Of a stretch of DNA of 10,850 bases, positions 7,019 through 10,850 are shown piece after piece. The position numbers and the translations under genes are program-made. Origin of the DNA: an uncultured Clostridia bacterium (GTDB lineage Bacteria > Bacillota > Clostridia > Oscillospirales > CAG-272); NCBI GenBank assembly GCA_947306035.1, contig CAMZFG010000016.1, positions 1-10,850 of the forward strand, given 5' to 3'. Numbering within the stretch: the stretch's first letter is position 1; each line of letters begins with the position of its first letter. The notes under the pieces are model-generated. The model saw only the letters and a list, made by a program, of their open reading frames with translations. It made no database searches and was not told the DNA's origin.

Positions 7019-8437
7019 TCAATGCGGCGCCCCGCAGATGATCTCGCGCTCCGAAAACGGCACCCGTTCCCCCGCGATCAGTTGATAGTCGCCGCGTTTG
7101 CCCGTCACCAGAAGCGCGTCGCCCGGGCGCAGTTCGGACAGCGCCGTCAAAAGCGCCTGCCTGCGGTCGGCGATGCAGCGGTAGTTGCCGGCGCCGCCCG
7201 CACCCGCGACCAGATCGCGGAAAATGACGTCGGGATCTTCGGCGTCCGGGTCGTCCGTCGTGAACCAAACGAAATCGGCGTTCTGCACCGCGGCGGCGCC
7301 GAGCGGTGCGCGCCGCTGTCTGGCACGGCCGCCAACCGAACCCGTCAGCACGGCAAGGCGGCCCGGCGTGTCCGGCCGCAGCAGCGAGAGCGCACGCGCA
7401 AGATCTTCGCCCGTGTAGGCCACGTCGAGAAAAACGCCCGGCGCCACGGGTTCCATGCGGTACGGCACGGTCAGCCGGGGCAAAACGGCCGCGATCGCCG
7501 AGAGCGGCAGACCCGCGGCCAGCGCCAGCGCGGCCGCGGCCGTGGCGTTGTGCATGGCGATATCCCCGGGAACGGGGTGCGCGATCTCATAGTTTTCTTT
7601 GCCGTCGGACAGCGTGAAACGACAGCCGTAGCGTGTGGGAGGCAGCGCCCGACAGACGACCGCGCCCGCCTCACCGAAGCACACGGTGTGCCCCGCCGCG
7701 GCAAAGGGGATCGGCATACACGGCAGCAGCGTCAGCGGCGCGGGCTCGGCAAACAGGCGTGAAACGGCCTCAAAGTAGGCGCTCTCGCTTCTGAATTCCC
7801 CGCGTCCCACGTGCGCGGGCGCGGTATCTGTCAACAGCAGCGCGGCGAACGGAATGCCGTGCGCCGCCCCGTGTTTGAGTTGATAGGCCGAGAACTCCAG
7901 CACGGCAAACTCGCACCCCGCGTCGCGAAAACGAGCCAACGCGTGTTGTATTTCGATCGCGTCCGGCACGATGGGCGCGGCGGGCGTCAGGCGCGTGCCG
8001 TCGTCCTCGCCGTCGGTGGTGAGCGTGCCGACCGCGTGACCGTTCCGGCGAAGGATCTCCGCCGTCAGCAAAGCCGTGGCACTCTTGCCGCGCGCACCCG
8101 CAATGCCGAACACCGTCAGCTCGCGGCCGGGATGACCGAGACAGCGGGCGGCCAACGGCCCGGCCAACGCTTCCGCGTCGTCGGTCAGCAGAACGACCGC
8201 GTCCGGCGGCAGAGTCAGCGATCGCTCCGCCAAAAAGAGACGACAGCCGCGCATATAGGCCGCCGCGGCGGTTTCGTGCCCGTCCCGCATGGGTGTGACG
8301 GTGGCGACGTACAACGTGTTTTTCGTTACCTTTCCCGGCTCTGACGTCACGTTTTCAATAGTCAGATCCGCCGGCACGGGCGCGCCGCCCGGCAAAAGGC
8401 GGCAGGCAAAGCCCGCCAACAATTCCGTCGCTTTCAA
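7019..8437 (-). CDS. Divergent MurE-like Mur ligase family protein (472 aa)
   Basis: The three Mur-ligase domains can be followed. The N-terminal part keeps MurE-like VTKNTLYVA...RDGHETA (37-57). The central ATPase has the P-loop GIAGARGKSA (111-120, Lys118) and LEFSAYQ (180-186). The C-terminal part keeps FLDVAYTG (336-343), a GGRARQRRAPLG loop (369-380), DDPDAEDP (395-402) and VTGKRGDYQ (444-452). Compared with true MurE (UDP-MurNAc-tripeptide synthetase), the lysine that becomes carbamylated (EAK in YFEAKARLF) is Val225, the Asp-His metal/ATP motif reads AHVG (208-211), and the meso-DAP-recognising DNPR is DDPD. It may therefore be a paralogue with another substrate or a non-catalytic protein. 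The start is TTG at 8437, overlapping the preceding TGA, with GGGAGGTGG at 8442-8450; no ATG lies nearby. Co-transcribed and translationally coupled with the gene at 8434-8805. Confidence 0.8.
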   Translation of the reverse strand: MKATELLAGFACRLLPGGAPVPADLTIENVTSEPGKVTKNTLYVATVTPMRDGHETAAAAYMRGCRLFLAERSLTLPPDAVVLLTDDAEALAGPLAARCLGHPGRELTVFGIAGARGKSATALLTAEILRRNGHAVGTLTTDGEDDGTRLTPAAPIVPDAIEIQHALARFRDAGCEFAVLEFSAYQLKHGAAHGIPFAALLLTDTAPAHVGRGEFRSESAYFEAVSRLFAEPAPLTLLPCMPIPFAAAGHTVCFGEAGAVVCRALPPTRYGCRFTLSDGKENYEIAHPVPGDIAMHNATAAAALALAAGLPLSAIAAVLPRLTVPYRMEPVAPGVFLDVAYTGEDLARALSLLRPDTPGRLAVLTGSVGGRARQRRAPLGAAAVQNADFVWFTTDDPDAEDPDVIFRDLVAGAGGAGNYRCIADRRQALLTALSELRPGDALLVTGKRGDYQLIAGERVPFSEREIICGAPH

Positions 8438-8805
8438 AAGGCCACCTCCCCCGCGTCGCCGAGCAGATCGCCGGCGGTGCGCAGAATGAAGAGCGGATCG
8501 AGCCGGTCGCGGTTGCGCCGGAAAAAGTTCTCGTACGCCGCGTCGCACAGCACGAGGAGCGGAATGCGATAGCCGCCCTCGGCGCAGGCGTCGCACAAAA
8601 GCGAAAACAGGATATCGTCGGGCAGGTCGGCCGGGGCCTCGACCAGGCGCACGTAGGGCAAAACGCGCAGCGCCAGCGCCCGCTTGCCCGTCAGGACCAC
8701 GCACCCCACGTCGTAGCGCTTTTTCAGTTGACGCACGCAGGCGTGACAATTCGTGCCCGAACCGAGCAGGATCGGGTACAGGCAATCGTGCAAAAGGCCC
8801 TCCAT
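8434..8805 (-). CDS. Free-standing N-terminal domain of an ATP-grasp carboxylate-amine ligase (123 aa)
   Basis: The sequence resembles the first 110-120 residues of ATP-grasp amino-acid ligases of the D-aspartate-ligase/carboxylate-amine-ligase type: YPILLGSGTNCHACVRQL (10-27) fits the usual 'P-v-i-L-G-g...a-r-a' opening, and LLVLCDAAYENFFRRNRDRL (83-102) fits 'l-l-v-p-c-g-d-w-y...l..n-r-d-r-L'. The ATP-binding and catalytic domains that should follow are absent: the reading frame ends at TGA (8434-8436) exactly where the Mur-ligase-like gene begins. So it is either a dedicated small protein or a truncated remnant; an intact start, good ribosome binding site (GGAGGG, 8812-8817, spacing 6) and own promoter favour a functional protein. 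It is rich in Cys (6 residues). The family match is by eye. Confidence 0.65.
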   Translation of the reverse strand: MEGLLHDCLYPILLGSGTNCHACVRQLKKRYDVGCVVLTGKRALALRVLPYVRLVEAPADLPDDILFSLLCDACAEGGYRIPLLVLCDAAYENFFRRNRDRLDPLFILRTAGDLLGDAGEVAF

Positions 8806-8834
8806 AGCAAACCCTCCTTCTTTTCACTACCGCT

Positions 8835-8864
8835 ATTATAGCAAAGCGGCCGTGTCTTTGACAA
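8835..8864 (-). promoter_or_regulatory. Sigma-A promoter of the ATP-grasp-N / Mur-ligase-like operon
   Basis: On the minus strand TTGTCA (8859-8864), an 18-base spacer and TATAAT (8835-8840). The start codon is at 8805, giving a leader of roughly 20-25 bases. It is arranged back to back with the promoter at 8893-8921. Confidence 0.82.
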
Positions 8865-8866
8865 GC

Positions 8867-8890
8867 GAATTTTGTTGTTTTTCAAAATTC
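8867..8890. promoter_or_regulatory. Candidate operator dyad between divergent promoters
   Basis: GAATTTTG (8867-8874) and CAAAATTC (8883-8890) form a perfect 8-bp inverted repeat with an eight-base spacer. Its centre (8878.5) is 17 bases from the centre of each flanking -35 box (8859-8864 and 8893-8898). It lies upstream of both transcription starts, so it cannot act as an RNA hairpin in either transcript; a DNA-binding site for a dimeric regulator is the natural reading. Its composition is AT-rich, so chance cannot be excluded. Confidence 0.5.
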
Positions 8891-8892
8891 TC

Positions 8893-8921
8893 TTGCACGC
8901 CGCAAAAAAAGTAGCTATAAT
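8893..8921 (+). promoter_or_regulatory. Sigma-A promoter of the GNAT acetyltransferase gene
   Basis: TTGCAC (8893-8898), a 17-base spacer containing an A7 run, and TATAAT (8916-8921). Transcription would start near 8928, about 22 bases before the ATG at 8950. Confidence 0.82.
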
Positions 8922-8949
8922 AAGTATGTATCACGCATCGGAGGCCGCC

Positions 8950-9558
8950 ATGAAGAAGGAAAATCTGCTGCACATTTTTGCCCATATGCCGACGCTCGAA
9001 ACGGGGCGGCTCATACTGCGCCCCCTGCGGGTGTCGGACACGGCGGATATGTTCGCCTACGCCCACGACCCGGAGGTGACGCGTTTTCTGCTGTGGCGGC
9101 CGCACCCCGACCCTTCCTATACCCGCTCTTATCTGGAATACGTGGCCGGACGGTATCGAACGGGGACCTGCTATGAATGGGCGGTCGTCTGCCGCGCGGA
9201 CGGACACATGATCGGCACCTGCGGCTTTGCCTCGGTGGATTGCGCGCACAACGCGGGCGAGATCGGCTACGTCATCAATCCCGCCTATCGCGGCAGCGGT
9301 TACGCGCCCGAGGCCGTTTCGCGCGTGATGCGTTTCGGGTTTGACGTCATGGGCCTGCACCGCGTGCAGGCGCGTTACATACTCGGCAACGAGGCCTCGC
9401 GCCGGGTCATGGAGAAAGCGGGCATGACCTTTGAGGGCGTGCTGCGGCAAAGCATGCTGATCAAAGGGACTTACTGCGACATCGGCGTTTGCGCCGTACT
9501 GGTCGGCGAATTCCGCAAAAAAGAGGCGCAAACGGGAGAAAAAGAAATCTTTTTGTAA
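8950..9558 (+). CDS. GNAT-family N-acetyltransferase, RimJ/RimL-like (202 aa)
   Basis: Transfers an acetyl group from acetyl-CoA to an amine, in RimJ/RimL-type enzymes usually a protein N-terminus; the substrate here is unknown. LETGRLILRPLRVSD (16-30) is the typical opening of the family. EIGYVINPAYRGSGYAPEA (104-122) contains the acetyl-CoA pyrophosphate-binding loop (Arg114-Gly-Ser-Gly-Tyr). GNEASRRVMEKAGMTFEGVLR (146-166) is the characteristic 'N..S..v.eK.GF..EG..R' motif. Length is normal. The start at 8950 follows GGAGG (8940-8944) at five bases; upstream in-frame codons lie in the promoter. No terminator is evident before the TetR promoter, whose -35 box begins eight bases after this stop codon, so transcripts may run into the regulator gene. 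Confidence 0.9.
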   Translation: MKKENLLHIFAHMPTLETGRLILRPLRVSDTADMFAYAHDPEVTRFLLWRPHPDPSYTRSYLEYVAGRYRTGTCYEWAVVCRADGHMIGTCGFASVDCAHNAGEIGYVINPAYRGSGYAPEAVSRVMRFGFDVMGLHRVQARYILGNEASRRVMEKAGMTFEGVLRQSMLIKGTYCDIGVCAVLVGEFRKKEAQTGEKEIFL

Positions 9559-9565
9559 ACAGGTG

Positions 9566-9594
9566 TTGACATTATGCCTACGCTGTCGTATAAT
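9566..9594 (+). promoter_or_regulatory. Perfect-consensus sigma-A promoter of the TetR-family gene
   Basis: TTGACA (9566-9571), 17 bases, TATAAT (9589-9594); transcription would start near 9601, 33 bases before the ATG at 9634. The -10 box lies inside the left arm of the inverted repeat at 9586-9617. Confidence 0.88.
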
Positions 9595-9617
9595 TTATAT
9601 GATAAACTATTATACGA
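9586..9617. promoter_or_regulatory. Probable autoregulatory operator of the TetR-family gene
   Basis: TCGTATAAT (9586-9594) and ATTATACGA (9609-9617) form a perfect 9-bp inverted repeat with a 14-base spacer. The left arm contains the -10 hexamer and the right arm falls at about +9 to +17. A second, inner dyad TTTAT-ATG-ATAAA (9594-9606) sits between the arms. Because the left arm is upstream of the transcription start, the structure acts as DNA, not RNA. TetR-family repressors commonly bind such sites overlapping their own promoter. Confidence 0.65.
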
Positions 9618-9633
9618 AAGCAGGCAATTTTGC

Positions 9634-10215
9634 ATGAACGTCAAGAACAATCAGAGATTTCAAGAGACCGAACGTAAGATCCAAAATGCTTTTCTCGACC
9701 TGCTCGGCAGCCGCTCGCTCGACGATATCACGGTAGGCGATATCTGCTTCCGCGCCAACGTCAACCGCTCCACGTTTTACGCTCACTACGACAGCGCCGA
9801 GACCCTGCTGGAAGCCATGGACGAAGCCATGTCGCGCCAACTGATGGCCGTTTTTGAAAACAGGACGGCCGAGGCGACGACCAACCGCGACCGTTATCTC
9901 ATACCCTATCTCTATTTTCTGTTGGAGCATCAGGCTTTCTACCGCGCCTACTTCCGCAACTCCAACCGGTACAGTTTCAAGCACGATCTGCACACCATTT
10001 GCCGCCGTTCCCTGCAGAATTGTCTGCAAGACAGGGCGAAGGAAGACAACATTGACCTGATCGTCACCTACCACACCGCCGGCATTCACGCCCTGATACG
10101 GGAATGGGTCAACCGCAACTTTGATCTCACGCCCGAACAGTTGGCCGACGTGCTGCAGCGCTGTGACCCCGATATTTACACGCCGCCGAAAGCGGAAGAG
10201 GAAAAAGCCCCGTAA
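9634..10215 (+). CDS. TetR/AcrR-family transcriptional regulator (193 aa)
   Basis: A dimeric DNA-binding repressor by family. The N-terminal domain carries the TetR helix-turn-helix: KIQNAFLDLLGSRSLDDITV followed by GDICFRANVNRSTFYAHYDS (35-54) and ETLLEAM. The C-terminal ligand and dimer domain (about 80-180) is helical, with YRAYFRNSNRYSF and a WVNRNF motif as in the DhaS-like/TetR_C_33 type group; the ligand is unknown. The start at 9634 is chosen because the in-frame ATG at 9574 lies inside the promoter spacer; the ribosome binding site is weak (AGCAGG, 9619-9624, spacing 9). Length is normal. The overlapping dyad suggests self-repression. The GNAT gene immediately upstream is the obvious candidate neighbour, but no copy of the operator is seen at its promoter. 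Confidence 0.9.
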   Translation: MNVKNNQRFQETERKIQNAFLDLLGSRSLDDITVGDICFRANVNRSTFYAHYDSAETLLEAMDEAMSRQLMAVFENRTAEATTNRDRYLIPYLYFLLEHQAFYRAYFRNSNRYSFKHDLHTICRRSLQNCLQDRAKEDNIDLIVTYHTAGIHALIREWVNRNFDLTPEQLADVLQRCDPDIYTPPKAEEEKAP

Positions 10216-10226
10216 CGGGGCTTTTT
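10202..10226 (+). terminator. Bidirectional terminator between the TetR gene and spoVAE
   Basis: Arms 10202-10212 and 10216-10226 are perfectly complementary (11 bp). The three-base loop, 10213-10215, is exactly the TAA stop codon of the TetR gene, so the 5' arm is made by its last codons. T6 (10222-10227) follows on the plus strand; on the minus strand the A5 at 10202-10206 gives T5 after the hairpin, about ten bases downstream of the spoVAE stop. Confidence 0.9.
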
Positions 10227-10236
10227 TGCTGCAAAT

Positions 10237-10608
10237 TCAGTCCCGCGGGTGATTGCGCGGGCTGAACAGCGCGGCCAGCAGTCCGAACACCAGCGCCGCG
10301 GTGATGCCCGCCGAAGAGGCGGTCAGGCCGCCCGTGAGCGCGCCCATCAGCCCCCGCTCGTCCACCGCCTGCCGCGCGCCTTTGGCGATCAGATAGCCGA
10401 AGCCCGTCAGGGGCGTGGCCGCGCCCGCGCCGGCAAAGCGCAAAAGCGGCTCGTACAGGCCCGCGGCGCCGAGAACGACACCCGCCACCACGTAGCCGAC
10501 GAGAATGCGGGCAGGCGTGAGATTGGTCTTGTCGATCAGGATCTGCGCCACGAGCGAAAAGAGGCCGCCCACCAAAAAAGCGCGCGCCAGCATCAGCACA
10601 ACTTCCAT
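10237..10608 (-). CDS. spoVAE: Stage V sporulation protein AE (SpoVAE/SpoVAEb), 123 aa
   Basis: An inner-spore-membrane component of the SpoVA channel that moves Ca2+-dipicolinic acid into the forespore and out at germination. The sequence is highly hydrophobic, with about three to four predicted helices: LMLARAFLVGGLFSLVAQIL (5-24), ARILVGYVVAGVVLGAAGLY (33-52), a central segment with the family motif PLTGFGYLIAKGA (66-78), and LTASSAGITAALVFGLLAAL at the C-terminus. Length fits SpoVAEb (about 120 aa). The start at 10608 follows AAGGAG (10614-10619) at five bases and overlaps the end of spoVAD by 16 bases, indicating translational coupling. It is the last gene before the terminator at 10202-10226. 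Confidence 0.93.
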   Translation of the reverse strand: MEVVLMLARAFLVGGLFSLVAQILIDKTNLTPARILVGYVVAGVVLGAAGLYEPLLRFAGAGAATPLTGFGYLIAKGARQAVDERGLMGALTGGLTASSAGITAALVFGLLAALFSPRNHPRD

Positions 10609-10850
10609 GTTTTCTCCTTTCCGCCCGTCAGGCAAACGAGATGCGCCACGGCCGGAATGCACCGCCCCTGCTGGATGCTCTGCGGGCTCATCATGGCGCC
10701 CGTGCCGAGAAACAGCACGCGCGAAAGGTCGCCCTTTGCCAGCGCCGGCAGGATATAGGCCGCCAGCACCGCCGCCGAACAGCCGCACCCCGAACCGCCC
10801 GCGTGCGTATCCTGCGTCTTGCGGTTGTAGATCATCATGCCGCAGTCGTT
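10593..10850 (-). CDS. spoVAD: Stage V sporulation protein AD (SpoVAD), C-terminal 85 residues (partial)
   Basis: The visible 85 residues, beginning NDCGMMIYNRKTQDTHAGGS, match the end of SpoVAD, the thiolase-like-fold protein of the SpoVA complex that binds dipicolinic acid on the spore inner membrane. Diagnostic stretches are HAGGSGCGCSAAVLAAYILP and LFLGTGAMMSPQSIQQG followed by IPAVAHLV. The rest of the gene lies beyond the right edge; spoVAC would be expected further upstream. The reading frame ends at TGA 10593-10595, inside spoVAE. Confidence 0.95.
   Translation of the reverse strand, partial: NDCGMMIYNRKTQDTHAGGSGCGCSAAVLAAYILPALAKGDLSRVLFLGTGAMMSPQSIQQGRCIPAVAHLVCLTGGKEKTWKLC

Noticed and set aside
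8438..8827. In-frame upstream extension of the Mur-ligase-like protein to 602 aa
   Set aside because: The extension overlaps the whole ATP-grasp-N gene in another frame, is Arg/Ala/Pro-rich without family features and has no start signal; the TTG at 8437 has a strong ribosome binding site.
8836..9531. 231-aa open frame on the minus strand
   Set aside because: Antisense to the GNAT gene, which carries clear acetyl-CoA-binding motifs; the frame also covers the divergent promoter region.
9539..9554. AAAAAGA/TCTTTTT hairpin at the end of the GNAT gene as a terminator
   Set aside because: The stem is only seven A/T-dominated pairs with almost no loop and no GC; too weak to call.
9574..9633. 20-residue N-terminal extension of the TetR protein from the ATG at 9574
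   Set aside because: That ATG is between the -35 and -10 boxes of the promoter and would not be in the transcript starting near 9601.

Overview
The window reads as a high-GC endospore-forming Clostridia genome, most like Oscillospirales or related gut anaerobes. The support is the end of a spoVA operon (spoVAD-spoVAE) at the right edge, sigma-A-type promoters, GGAGG ribosome binding sites, and a strictly bacterial layout of short operons closed by hairpin-T-tract terminators. All assignments are by eye from sequence motifs; no search was run. No rRNA, tRNA, CRISPR array, insertion sequence or phage gene is visible, and no gene-free stretch exceeds about 175 bases.

Layout. (1) 1-455, minus strand: the first 26 codons of an unrecognised membrane protein (1-79), preceded by a small AT-rich two-helix membrane protein (146-394) with a strong promoter and its own terminator. 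(2) 510-4944, plus strand: a three-gene operon from one sigma-A promoter. It encodes an aconitase-family hydratase, a xylose-isomerase/endonuclease-IV-like TIM-barrel protein and an NADP-type isocitrate dehydrogenase, and ends in a bidirectional terminator. The first and third genes fit the oxidative citrate-to-2-oxoglutarate branch that feeds glutamate synthesis; the middle gene has no obvious place in it. (3) 4950-6978, minus strand: one gene from a perfect consensus promoter. Its product has a long Lys/Ala/Thr-rich cytoplasmic tail, one membrane helix and a large extracytoplasmic propeller-like domain. (4) 6964-8864, minus strand: a translationally coupled pair, a 123-residue protein resembling only the N-terminal domain of ATP-grasp carboxylate-amine ligases and a divergent MurE-like Mur ligase with several key catalytic residues changed. 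(5) 8893-10226, plus strand: a GNAT acetyltransferase transcribed divergently from the pair, then a TetR-family regulator with its own consensus promoter and an apparent operator. (6) 10237-10850, minus strand: spoVAE and the 3' part of spoVAD, convergent with the TetR gene across a shared terminator.

The parts most worth a second look are the ATP-grasp-N / MurE-like pair, the TIM-barrel protein that keeps all nine endonuclease-IV-type metal ligands inside a citrate-branch operon, an 8-bp dyad lying exactly midway between two divergent -35 boxes, and the TetR operator embedded in its own promoter.
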